A stretch of 64,000 nt of DNA from Arcobacter sp. CECT 8986 (GTDB lineage Bacteria > Campylobacterota > Campylobacteria > Campylobacterales > Arcobacteraceae), in the NCBI RefSeq assembly GCF_004116725.1, contig NZ_PDKG01000009.1, forward strand, positions 34,024 to 98,023, in the 5' to 3' direction. Position 1 is the first letter of the stretch, and every line of letters begins with the position of its first letter. Below, one piece after another: positions 1 to 8,193 of the stretch. The notes beneath the pieces were generated by a model. That model was not told the DNA's origin. It was given only the letters and a program-made list of their open reading frames with translations, and searched no databases. Position numbers and translations under genes: made by a program.

Positions 1-1317
1 TGGCATGATAAAGCTTTATGGTTTGTAAGAGAAAAAAGAGATATTACTTCAAAAACTATTCCAGAATGGGAACAGTTAAGAGAGTATGCAAATAGCATAA
101 AAACTCATACAATGGCAAACTTAGATAAATATTTAGTTGAGTTTGAAAAAAATGCACAAGCAAGAGGTATTGAAGTACACTGGGCAAAAGATGCAAAAGA
201 GCACAATGAAATTGTTTATAATATCTTAAAAGAAAACAATGCAAAAAAAATAGTAAAATCAAAATCAATGCTAACAGAAGAGTGCCACTTAAATCCTTAT
301 TTAATAGAAAAAGGAATTGAAGTAGTTGATACAGATTTAGGTGAAAGAATTGTTCAATTAAGAAATGAGCCACCTTCTCATGTGGTTTTACCTGCAATAC
401 ACTTAAAAAAACAAGATGTTTCAGATACATTTCATGAGCATTTAGGAACTCAAGAAGGTAATTATGACCCAACATATTTAACAAGAGCAGCAAGAGCAAG
501 TTTAAGAGAGAATTTTTTAAACGCAGATGCGGGAATAACTGGAGTTAATTTTGCAATTGCAAATACTGGTGGATTTGTTGTTTGTACAAATGAAGGTAAT
601 GCAGATATGGGAGCAAATACTCCTAAACTTCATATTGCTTGTATGGGAATAGAAAAAATCATTCCAAGATTAGAAGATTTAAGTGTATTTACAAGATTAC
701 TTGCAAGAAGTGCAACAGGTCAAGCAGTTACTGCTTATACATCACACTTTCATGGTCCAGTTGTTGGTGGAAAAATGCACATTGTTATTGTAGATAATTT
801 AAGATCACCATTTTTAAAATCAGAAAAATATCAAAAAGCTCTTAATTGTATTAGATGTGGTGCTTGTATGAATACATGTCCAATATTTAGAAGAAGTGGA
901 GGGCACTCTTATGAGTATGTAATTCCTGGACCAATTGGTTCTTCGTTAGCTACATTTAGAGACCCTAAAAAACATAAAACTTTATCATTTGCTTGTACTT
1001 TATGTGGTTCATGTTCAAATGTATGTCCAGTAAAGATTGATTTAGATGCACAACTTTATAATCATAGACAAGATTTAACACAACAAGGAATTATTGATTC
1101 TAAGAAAAAGTTTATGCTTAAATCCGCATCTTGGCTTATGTCTCATCCAACACTATTTGATTTAGCAGGAAAAGTAGCAAGAAAAGTAGTTCCATTACTT
1201 CCAAAATCAATGCTTTATACAAAATCAAATGTATGGGGTAAAAATAGAGATTTACCACAAATGCCAAAAAATAGTTTTAAAGAGCTTTATAAAAAAGGGA
1301 TTGAAGATGACAAGTAA
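1..1317 (+). CDS. lutB: Lactate utilization iron-sulfur protein LutB (5'-truncated by window edge)
   Basis: The reading frame is open from base 1, so the gene begins upstream of the window; 438 residues are visible, and the family is usually about 470. The first visible residues already match the LutB N-terminal region, so the ATG at 112 is internal. Two ferredoxin-type cysteine clusters (CIRCGACMNTCP and CTLCGSCSNVCP) lie in the C-terminal half. LutB works with LutA and LutC to oxidise L-lactate to pyruvate, passing electrons on through Fe-S centres. It overlaps lutC by 11 nt, which indicates translational coupling. lutA is expected just upstream but is outside the window. Confidence in the family is high. 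Confidence 0.93.
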   Translation, partial: WHDKALWFVREKRDITSKTIPEWEQLREYANSIKTHTMANLDKYLVEFEKNAQARGIEVHWAKDAKEHNEIVYNILKENNAKKIVKSKSMLTEECHLNPYLIEKGIEVVDTDLGERIVQLRNEPPSHVVLPAIHLKKQDVSDTFHEHLGTQEGNYDPTYLTRAARASLRENFLNADAGITGVNFAIANTGGFVVCTNEGNADMGANTPKLHIACMGIEKIIPRLEDLSVFTRLLARSATGQAVTAYTSHFHGPVVGGKMHIVIVDNLRSPFLKSEKYQKALNCIRCGACMNTCPIFRRSGGHSYEYVIPGPIGSSLATFRDPKKHKTLSFACTLCGSCSNVCPVKIDLDAQLYNHRQDLTQQGIIDSKKKFMLKSASWLMSHPTLFDLAGKVARKVVPLLPKSMLYTKSNVWGKNRDLPQMPKNSFKELYKKGIEDDK

Positions 1318-1894
1318 AGAACAGATATTAGCCTCTATTAGAGAAAATAGGGTAGTTGTAGATACTAAACTTCCATCTTATGATAATTTTGGAATGAAAT
1401 TTGATGATAAGTTTGAACACTTTAAAAAGATGTTAGAAAGTGTTGGTGGTCATGCTTTATGTATAAAAAAAGAGCAATTAGATGAAACAATTACAAGCCT
1501 TTATCCTGAAGTTAAAATTATTACTTCAAATGTGGAAGGTTTTACAAAAGCTACATTCGATGCAAATGCACAAGAGGATGTACATAATTTAAAAGATGTA
1601 GAGTTATGTGTAGTTGAAGGAAATTTTGCAGTTGCTGAAAATGGTGCAGTATGGGTAAAAAATAGTAATAATAAACATAGAGGATTATACTTTATCTCTG
1701 AAAATATTGTTATAGTTGTAAAAAAAGATGAAATTGTAAATAATATGCATGAAGCTTATGAAAGAGTAAGTTTCAATAATGAAGATGCATATGGTGTATT
1801 TATAAGTGGCCCTTCAAAAACAGCAGATATTGAACAATCATTAGTAATTGGTGCTCATGGTCCAAAATCTGGTTATGTGATTTTTGTAGATTAG
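1307..1894 (+). CDS. lutC: Lactate utilization protein LutC
   Basis: This 195-residue protein is of the LutC/YkgG (LUD domain) family and is a partner of LutB in L-lactate oxidation. The start is taken at the ATG at 1307 (MTSKEQILASIREN), the usual N-terminus of the family. A longer frame from 1229 would run deep inside lutB and is unlikely. The LUD-type core is visible in the C-terminal half (AVAENGAVWV, then the HGPKSGYVIFVD tail). It overlaps the end of lutB by 11 nt. The next gene, a sensor kinase, starts 23 nt later on the same strand, so the kinase and regulator may share the transcript. Confidence 0.92.
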   Translation: MTSKEQILASIRENRVVVDTKLPSYDNFGMKFDDKFEHFKKMLESVGGHALCIKKEQLDETITSLYPEVKIITSNVEGFTKATFDANAQEDVHNLKDVELCVVEGNFAVAENGAVWVKNSNNKHRGLYFISENIVIVVKKDEIVNNMHEAYERVSFNNEDAYGVFISGPSKTADIEQSLVIGAHGPKSGYVIFVD

Positions 1895-1917
1895 TGATAT
1901 AATAGGTTTATTAAAGG

Positions 1918-4113
1918 ATGAGTTTGAAAAGAGTTTTGATATTAATAAGCCTATTATTTTTTAGTGTTTGTTATGCACAAACATCAACAAAAGAGATTCT
2001 TTTACTTCACTCTTACCATAAAGGTTATAAGTGGACTGATGATATTTCATCTGCAATAGAAAAAGAGTTTGCACCTTATAGTAATATAAATCTAACTACT
2101 GTTTATATGGATACAAAAAGAGTATCAAACAAAATCTACTATCAAAAACTTTATGAGCTTTATAAAGAAGAGTTTAAAACTAGAAAATTTGATGTTATTA
2201 TAGCAAGTGATAACTCAGCTTTAGAGTTTTTAGTAGAGTATCAAAAAAGACTATTCCCTAATATTCCCATACTATTTTGTGGGATAAACTACTTTGATGA
2301 ATCTATTTTAGAAAAAAATGGTATGAAAAAGTATGTTAGTGGAGTATTAGAACAAGTTGATTTAGAAAAGAACTTTGAACTAATTTCTAAAATACATCCA
2401 GATTTGAAAAAGTTAATAATAATAAACGATAAGTCAACAACTGGACTTATTATGAAAGAGGACTTAGAAAAGCTATTCCCAAAATATAGAAAAAAATTTC
2501 AAATTGAATATATAGATGATATGCAAATGAATGAACTTCAAAAAGTTGTATCAAAAACAGATGATAAAACTGCTTTATTATTTGTACTTTTATTTAAAGA
2601 TAGAACAGGGAAGTTTTTTACTTATAAACAGAGTTTAGAACAGATAAAAAAATTGGCACATGTTCCTATTTATGGACTTTGGGATTTTTATTTGAATTAT
2701 GGAATGATTGGTGGGTTATTAACTTCAGCTCAAGCTCAAGGTGAAGCTGTATCTAAAATGGCAATGAAAGTTTTAGATGGTACTGATATTTCTCAAATAC
2801 CAATTTTAAGAAAATCACCAAATAGATATATTTTTGATTATAATGAGTTAAAAAAGTTTGATATTAATATTGAAAAGCATTTAAAACATTATCAAATAAT
2901 AAATAGACCTTTTTCTTTTTATAAAAAGTATAAAATATTAGTTAATATAACAATTATTACAATGGTTATTTTCATTATATTAATAATACTAATGAAAGCT
3001 AATATAAATAGAAGAAAAAAACTACAAAGAGCACTTTCAAATAGATTAGAGTTTGATAAAGTGTTACTTGATACTATTCCAAATGCAATATATTATAAAA
3101 ATGTAGATGGTAAATTTATAGGTTGTAACTTAGCTTTTGCATCACTTATGGGATTAACAAAACAAAATATTGTAGGAAAAACAGCATTTGAACTTTTCCC
3201 TGAAGATATTGCTATAAAAAATACACAAATTGATGAGAAAATTTTAGAGACTTTACAAACAGATACTTCAGAAATGGCACTACATTTTAGTAATAAAGAG
3301 ATTAAATATTTTATTTTGAACAAAGCAGTTTATAAAAATATTGATGGAAGAATTGGTGGTATTGTTTGTATTATGGATGATATTACTGAAAGAGTACAAC
3401 AAAAACAGTTTTTAATCCAACAAAGTAAATTAGCTGAAATGGGTGATATGGTTGCAGCAATTGCTCATCAATGGAATGAACCTTTAGTTGAATTATCTGC
3501 ACAAGTTCAAGATATTCAAACTTCTTATTTATTAAATGAATTAAAAGATTGCCAAGTTGAAGAGTTTGTAAAAGATTCAATGGTACAAATTCAATATATG
3601 TCAAGAACACTAAATGATTTTAGAAACTTTTTAAAACCATCAACTAAAAAGGTTATATTTCCTATAAAAAAAGCACTTGATGAGATAAATGAGATAATAG
3701 GTAAACAAGTATTTTATTCAAATATTGATATGCATTTTAATTATATTCATGGAGAAGATTTGGTTATTTATGGATATGAAAATGAGTTTAAACAAGTTTT
3801 ACTAAATCTAATTAACAATGCAAAAAATAAGATTATAGAAAATCAAAGTGATAAAAGAGGAAATATTATAATAAATATTTCAAAAGAGCAGGAATATAAT
3901 ATTATAGAGATAATTGATGATGGAGGAGAAATAGATGAAAAAATAGTTTCATCTATCTTTGAGCCTTATTTTACAACAAAATCAGATGGAACTGGAATAG
4001 GGCTTTATATGGCTAAAGTAATAGTCGAAGATAAAATGCACGGATTTATAAAAGTAAAAAACTTTGAGGGGAATGTTGTTTTTACTATAAAAGTGCCTTA
4101 TAAAAAGGATTAG
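1918..4113 (+). CDS. Sensor histidine kinase with periplasmic substrate-binding-like domain and PAS
   Basis: This is a 731-residue membrane sensor. It has a signal peptide (about 1-20) and a periplasmic domain of the ABC-substrate-binding type (about 25-320, starting EILLLHSYHKGYKW). A transmembrane helix follows at about 341-362, then a PAS domain (about 375-490), a dimerisation region with H-box AIAHQWNEPL (His517) and a HATPase domain ending GTGIGLYMAK. The N-box reads NNAKNK rather than the usual NNAKDA, and the G1 box reads DDGGEID; both are mild departures. It lies between lutBC and a TRAP transporter and is followed after 1 nt by its response regulator. It probably senses a ligand for lactate or organic-acid use, but the ligand itself is inference. 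Confidence 0.88.
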   Translation: MSLKRVLILISLLFFSVCYAQTSTKEILLLHSYHKGYKWTDDISSAIEKEFAPYSNINLTTVYMDTKRVSNKIYYQKLYELYKEEFKTRKFDVIIASDNSALEFLVEYQKRLFPNIPILFCGINYFDESILEKNGMKKYVSGVLEQVDLEKNFELISKIHPDLKKLIIINDKSTTGLIMKEDLEKLFPKYRKKFQIEYIDDMQMNELQKVVSKTDDKTALLFVLLFKDRTGKFFTYKQSLEQIKKLAHVPIYGLWDFYLNYGMIGGLLTSAQAQGEAVSKMAMKVLDGTDISQIPILRKSPNRYIFDYNELKKFDINIEKHLKHYQIINRPFSFYKKYKILVNITIITMVIFIILIILMKANINRRKKLQRALSNRLEFDKVLLDTIPNAIYYKNVDGKFIGCNLAFASLMGLTKQNIVGKTAFELFPEDIAIKNTQIDEKILETLQTDTSEMALHFSNKEIKYFILNKAVYKNIDGRIGGIVCIMDDITERVQQKQFLIQQSKLAEMGDMVAAIAHQWNEPLVELSAQVQDIQTSYLLNELKDCQVEEFVKDSMVQIQYMSRTLNDFRNFLKPSTKKVIFPIKKALDEINEIIGKQVFYSNIDMHFNYIHGEDLVIYGYENEFKQVLLNLINNAKNKIIENQSDKRGNIIINISKEQEYNIIEIIDDGGEIDEKIVSSIFEPYFTTKSDGTGIGLYMAKVIVEDKMHGFIKVKNFEGNVVFTIKVPYKKD

Positions 4114-4114
4114 T

Positions 4115-4762
4115 ATGATGAAGATATTACTTTTAGAAGATAATAAAAAGCTAAATGTAACAATAAAAAAAAGATTGATGCTAAAAGGGTATAAAGTTGA
4201 TTCTTTTATTGATGGAAGTGAAGCTTATAATAATTTAACAGAAGGTTATAGCTGTTTTATTTTAGATATAAATGTTCCAAATATAGATGGAATAAAAATA
4301 TTAAAAAAAATTAGAGAGTTTTATGATGAGGTTCCAATTATTATAATTAGTGCTTCAATAGAACTTGAAGTAATCAAACAATCCTATGAATTTGGTTGTA
4401 ATGATTATTTGAAGAAACCTTTTTTTATTGATGAACTTGAAATAAAAGTACAAAGATTATGCAAAATCAGAAATGATTTAATATATTTTGATGAAAATTG
4501 TTATTTTGATTATAAAAGTTCAGTTGTATTTTTAGGAGTTGAAGAGTTAAGACTTACAAAAAAAGAGAGATTATTAATGAATCTTTTTTTAACAAAAAGA
4601 AATCAAGTTTTAACATATGATGCAATTCAAAACTATGTTTGGGAAGGAAGCTTCGCTTCTTTAGAATCTATAAGAAGTCTAATAAGAAGGCTAAGAAAGG
4701 TAGTTTCTAATAGATATATTGAAACTGTTGTTGACACAGGTTATATCTTTAAAACTACATAA
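4115..4762 (+). CDS. OmpR-family response regulator
   Basis: A 215-residue two-domain regulator. The receiver domain begins MKILLLEDN, with phosphoacceptor Asp51 in CFILDINVP and the conserved Lys in KKPF. The C-terminal half is a winged-helix DNA-binding domain (EELRLTKKERLLMNLFL...SLIRRLR). The start could be the ATG at 4115 or the one at 4118. It begins 1 nt after the kinase stop, so it is almost certainly the kinase's cognate regulator. It stands immediately upstream of the TRAP operon, its most likely target. It closely resembles the regulator at 54800-55435, including the Cys before the phospho-Asp and the GCNDYLKKPF stretch. Confidence 0.9.
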   Translation: MMKILLLEDNKKLNVTIKKRLMLKGYKVDSFIDGSEAYNNLTEGYSCFILDINVPNIDGIKILKKIREFYDEVPIIIISASIELEVIKQSYEFGCNDYLKKPFFIDELEIKVQRLCKIRNDLIYFDENCYFDYKSSVVFLGVEELRLTKKERLLMNLFLTKRNQVLTYDAIQNYVWEGSFASLESIRSLIRRLRKVVSNRYIETVVDTGYIFKTT

Positions 4763-4846
4763 AATTTACATAATAAAGGAAAAATATCATATCATTATCA
4801 TGTCAAATAGTTAAAATTTGAAACAATACATAAAAAGGAGAATGTT

Positions 4847-5917
4847 ATGATGTTTAAAAAGACAACGAAATTGTTGGTTGCTACGGCTTTAGTTGCGGGA
4901 CTAAGTACAGCAACATTTGCAAAAGATAGAGTGTATAAGTGGAAATTGGCAACTACTTGGGGTTCAACTCTATCACCTTTTATTGATGCACCAAAAAATA
5001 TGGCAAAACTTGTAGAGGAGATGTCTGATGGGAGACTTCAAATCAGAGTTGATGCTGCAAATAAACATAAAGCACCATTAGGTATTTTAGATATGGTAAA
5101 AGCAGGGCAATATGAGATGGGTCACTCTGCTTCTTATTATTGGAAAGGTAAAGATATAAATCTTCTACCATTTACAACAATGCCTTTTGGTATGACTGCT
5201 CCTGAGCAATATGCATGGTTCTATTATGGTGGTGGAATGGAATTAATGCAAAAAGCATATAAAAAACATAAAGTATTATCTTTCCCAGGTGGTAACTCTG
5301 GTAACCAAATGGGTGGTTGGTTTAGAAAAGAGATTAATTCTGTTGAAGATTTAAAGGGATTAAAAATGAGAATTCCTGGATTTGCTGGAGAAGTTCTAGC
5401 AAAATTAGGAGTTACAGTAACAAATATTGCTCCAGGTGAATTATATACTTCACTTGAAAGAGGAACTATTGACGCATTAGAGTGGGTAAGTCCATCAATG
5501 GATGTTAAAATGGGATTCCATAAAATTGCTCCATACTATTATACAGGATGGCATGAACCAGCAACAGAGTTACAATTTTTAGTAAACCAAAGAAAATTTG
5601 ATAGATTACCAAAAGATTTACAAAAAATCTTAGTTACAGCAATGAGAGTATCTGCTTATGATATGTATGTAGAGAACTATCATATGAACTCAGAAGCTTG
5701 GGCGAATATTGAAAAAGATTTTCCAAATGTTAAAATCAAAACATTCCCTAAAAGTGTAATTAATGCTATGAAAAAAGCAAATGATGAGTTATTAGTAGAA
5801 AAAGCAAATCAAAGCCCACTATTAAAAGAGGTATTAAAATCTCAAGCTGAATACTTGAAAAAAGTAAGAGAGTGGACAAAAATGGCAGATTATAAATATT
5901 TAGAAGATAATTTATAA
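4847..5917 (+). CDS. TRAP transporter substrate-binding protein, TakP-like
   Basis: A 356-residue periplasmic DctP-superfamily binding protein. It has a signal peptide (residues 1 to about 26, cleavage after TFA) and is preceded by a strong AAGGAG ribosome site. The GGGMELMQKAY and FPGGNSGNQMGGWFRKEI segments resemble the TakP / calcium-lactate binding proteins, which bind alpha-keto or alpha-hydroxy acids. The RIPGFAGEVLAKLG segment carries the Arg that usually contacts the substrate carboxylate. With lutBC on one side and a D-lactate dehydrogenase on the other, lactate or pyruvate is the likely ligand; this is inference from family and context. Two hairpins separate it from dctQ, consistent with higher expression of the binding protein. 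Confidence 0.88.
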   Translation: MMFKKTTKLLVATALVAGLSTATFAKDRVYKWKLATTWGSTLSPFIDAPKNMAKLVEEMSDGRLQIRVDAANKHKAPLGILDMVKAGQYEMGHSASYYWKGKDINLLPFTTMPFGMTAPEQYAWFYYGGGMELMQKAYKKHKVLSFPGGNSGNQMGGWFRKEINSVEDLKGLKMRIPGFAGEVLAKLGVTVTNIAPGELYTSLERGTIDALEWVSPSMDVKMGFHKIAPYYYTGWHEPATELQFLVNQRKFDRLPKDLQKILVTAMRVSAYDMYVENYHMNSEAWANIEKDFPNVKIKTFPKSVINAMKKANDELLVEKANQSPLLKEVLKSQAEYLKKVREWTKMADYKYLEDNL

Positions 5918-5933
5918 GATGTTTTATAAATAG

Positions 5934-5995
5934 CAGACCTTTTGGTCTGTTATATAAATTGGGAGTCTAGTGGATATTAAGTATTTATTAGACTC
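5934..5995 (+). terminator. Two intercistronic hairpins between TRAP binding protein and dctQ
   Basis: The first hairpin is CAGACC-tttt-GGTCTG (5934-5949). The second pairs GAGTCTA at 5963-5969 with TAGACTC at 5989-5995. Neither is followed by a clean T-run leading into dctQ. They look more like partial attenuators or 3'-end stabilisers for the binding-protein mRNA than full terminators. Confidence 0.55.
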
Positions 5996-6026
5996 TTAAG
6001 AGGAAGAAAAACAAAAGGAAATATAA

Positions 6027-6608
6027 ATGCTATTAAAACTAGAGAGAGGTTTTGATAAACTAGCAGATTTCATAGGTGGTATAACAGGTATAGTTTTAGT
6101 ACTTATGATATTAAATGTATTTTATGATGTAATCATGAGATATCTTTTTAATAGTGGAAATATTGCATGGCAAGAGATGGAGTGGCATCTGTTCTCTGTT
6201 GTAATATTATTAGGAGTATCTTACACATTAAAAGAAGATGGCCATGTAAGAGTTGATTTGATATATGATAGATTATCTGATAAGAAAAAAGCGATAATAA
6301 ATATGATTGGTGTTATCACATTTATTTATCCAATATCTTTATTAATTGTATATGGTTCTTATGATTTTGTTCATGAAGCATATGCATTTAACGAAGTTTC
6401 TGGTGATCCAGGTGGATTAACACATAGATGGATTATTAAAGCTATGATTCCTTTATCATTTGTCCTTTTAATGATTACTTCAATTGGGTTTTTTATAAAA
6501 AATCTAAATACTTATTTAGGTTTACATAATTATGAAGACCACTCAATTTCTCATCAAGCACATGAGTACAAAGAGAAAATTGAAGAAAAAGTAAAAGGAG
6601 ATAACTAA
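6027..6608 (+). CDS. dctQ: TRAP transporter small permease DctQ
   Basis: A 193-residue membrane protein with four predicted transmembrane segments, the standard DctQ architecture. The ISxxLxVxYGSYDF-like central part and the FN(S/A)-IAWQEMEWHLFS segment are typical of the small subunit. DctQ pairs with DctM to form the sodium-driven TRAP permease served by the periplasmic binding protein at 4847. The C-terminal tail is charged and cytoplasmic. Its last base overlaps the start of dctM, so the two are translationally coupled. Confidence 0.9.
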   Translation: MLLKLERGFDKLADFIGGITGIVLVLMILNVFYDVIMRYLFNSGNIAWQEMEWHLFSVVILLGVSYTLKEDGHVRVDLIYDRLSDKKKAIINMIGVITFIYPISLLIVYGSYDFVHEAYAFNEVSGDPGGLTHRWIIKAMIPLSFVLLMITSIGFFIKNLNTYLGLHNYEDHSISHQAHEYKEKIEEKVKGDN

Positions 6609-7981
6609 TGATTGGTATTATAATGTTTTTTACAGCATTATTTATGCTGTTGATAGGATTTCCAGTTGCTTTTACTTTTGGTGCGGTTTCTGTCGTTTTT
6701 GGAATAATTGCAGGAATTGTAGAGATATATAGATATGCAGACCCAGATATGAGTTTAACTTCTATTTTAGTAGATGGTTTTTCTGAGGGTATGTTTATGT
6801 TTGATTTTATGCCTCATAGAATTTGGTCTATTATGAACAATACAATTTTGATGGCAGTTCCTATGTTCATATTTATGGGAATTATCTTACAAAAAACAGG
6901 TCTTGCTGAAAGATTACTTGAATCTATGGGATTTTTATTTGGAGAAATAAGAGGTGGAGTTGCAATATCAACTGTGTTAGTTGGAACACTTTTAGCTGCA
7001 TCAACAGGAGTGGTTGGCGCATCAGTTGTTGCAATGGGTGTTATTTCATTACCTGTAATGCTTAAGTACAAATACAACACAGAACTTGCAACAGGAACAA
7101 TTTGTGCTTCTGGAACATTAGGACAAATAATTCCTCCTTCAATTGTTTTAATTATTTTAGGAGATGTTTTTCAAGTTCCAGTTGGTGATTTATTTAAAGC
7201 AGCTGTATGGCCAGGATTAATGTTAGTTGGTGCATATATTTTATTTATATTAGTTGTATCTTTTGTAAAAAAAGATATGGCTCCAGCAATACCTGCTGAC
7301 CCATCAAGAGGTTCAAAGTCAAAACAAGTAGTTAAAGCATTGATTGATATTATTCCATCTTTAACACTAATTATTTTAGTATTAGGTTCAATTTTTGCAG
7401 GTGTTGCAACACCTACTGAATCAGCTGCTGTTGGATGTTTAGGTGCACTATTATTAAGTATCATGTATAAAACTTTTTCAAACTCAACTGTTAAAGAAGC
7501 AGCTTTAGAGTCTGTAAAAATTACATCAATGGTATTTGCTATATTAATTGGAGCAACGGCGTTTTCAATGGTATTTACTTATACAGGTGGAGATCAATTA
7601 GTTGAACACTTTATGATGAATTTACCAGGTGATGAGAAGTTAGGATTTATTCTATTTACAATGTTGGCAATATTTGTACTTGGATTTTTTATTGATTTTG
7701 TTGAAATTTCATACATTATCGTTCCAATTCTAGTTCCAATTGCAACAAATTTAGATATTAATCCAGTTTGGTTTGCTATACTAATAGCTATGAATTTACA
7801 AACTTCGTTCCTAACTCCACCTTTTGGTTTCTCACTATTTTATTTAAAAGGTGTAGTTCCAGCAACTGTTAGAACGATACAAATATATAAAGGTGTATTG
7901 CCATTTATTGCAATTCAAATTGCTATTTTGGCACTACTTGCTTTGTATCCAGAACTTTTTGGAATACAATCAAGCCTATAA
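6608..7981 (+). CDS. dctM: TRAP transporter large permease DctM
   Basis: A 457-residue polytopic membrane protein of the DctM family with about 12 hydrophobic segments. Recognisable motifs are GVVGASVVAMG, GTICASGTLGQIIPPS and LQTSFLTPPFGFSLFYLKG, which form the transport core. With DctQ and the TakP-like binding protein it makes a complete tripartite importer for a small organic acid. The ATG overlaps the dctQ stop. A strong hairpin (7980-8002) overlaps its stop codon and ends the operon. Confidence 0.93.
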   Translation: MIGIIMFFTALFMLLIGFPVAFTFGAVSVVFGIIAGIVEIYRYADPDMSLTSILVDGFSEGMFMFDFMPHRIWSIMNNTILMAVPMFIFMGIILQKTGLAERLLESMGFLFGEIRGGVAISTVLVGTLLAASTGVVGASVVAMGVISLPVMLKYKYNTELATGTICASGTLGQIIPPSIVLIILGDVFQVPVGDLFKAAVWPGLMLVGAYILFILVVSFVKKDMAPAIPADPSRGSKSKQVVKALIDIIPSLTLIILVLGSIFAGVATPTESAAVGCLGALLLSIMYKTFSNSTVKEAALESVKITSMVFAILIGATAFSMVFTYTGGDQLVEHFMMNLPGDEKLGFILFTMLAIFVLGFFIDFVEISYIIVPILVPIATNLDINPVWFAILIAMNLQTSFLTPPFGFSLFYLKGVVPATVRTIQIYKGVLPFIAIQIAILALLALYPELFGIQSSL

Positions 7982-8002
7982 AAGAAGAGATTCTCTTCTT
8001 TT
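7980..8002 (+). terminator. Rho-independent terminator after dctM
   Basis: A perfect 10-bp stem, AAAAGAAGAG / CTCTTCTTTT, with a 3-nt loop. It overlaps the dctM stop codon, and the T-tract is part of the 3' arm. Confidence 0.85.
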
Positions 8003-8018
8003 ATAATAGGAAATATTT

Positions 8019-8138
8019 ATGAATAAAAGAACAAATTTAAAACTTATTGAAAATTTAATCTTATTACAATGTGATAAGATGTTCTCTTTTATTGATGACC
8101 CTCAACAAAGAATTTATACTGTACCAAGACTTGAATAG
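8019..8138 (+). CDS. Possible 39-residue small protein
   Basis: A short frame between the dctM terminator and dld. ATG at 8019 is preceded by AATAGGAAA, a plausible ribosome site, and TAG is at 8136-8138. The product is hydrophilic, with a CDKMFSFIDDPQQRIYTVPRL stretch split around Met21. I do not recognise it. It could be a genuine small protein or a chance frame; the ribosome site and lack of overlap with other genes favour a real one only weakly. Confidence 0.35.
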   Translation: MNKRTNLKLIENLILLQCDKMFSFIDDPQQRIYTVPRLE

Positions 8139-8193
8139 AACATTATCCTAAATTAAAAAAAACTATATATAACAATTTTTATAAGGATAAACG

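Noticed and set aside
56..499. Minus-strand Leu/Phe-rich frame opposite lutB
   Set aside because: It is antisense to a clear lutB frame and has the Leu/Phe-rich low-complexity look produced by reading A/T-rich genes backwards.
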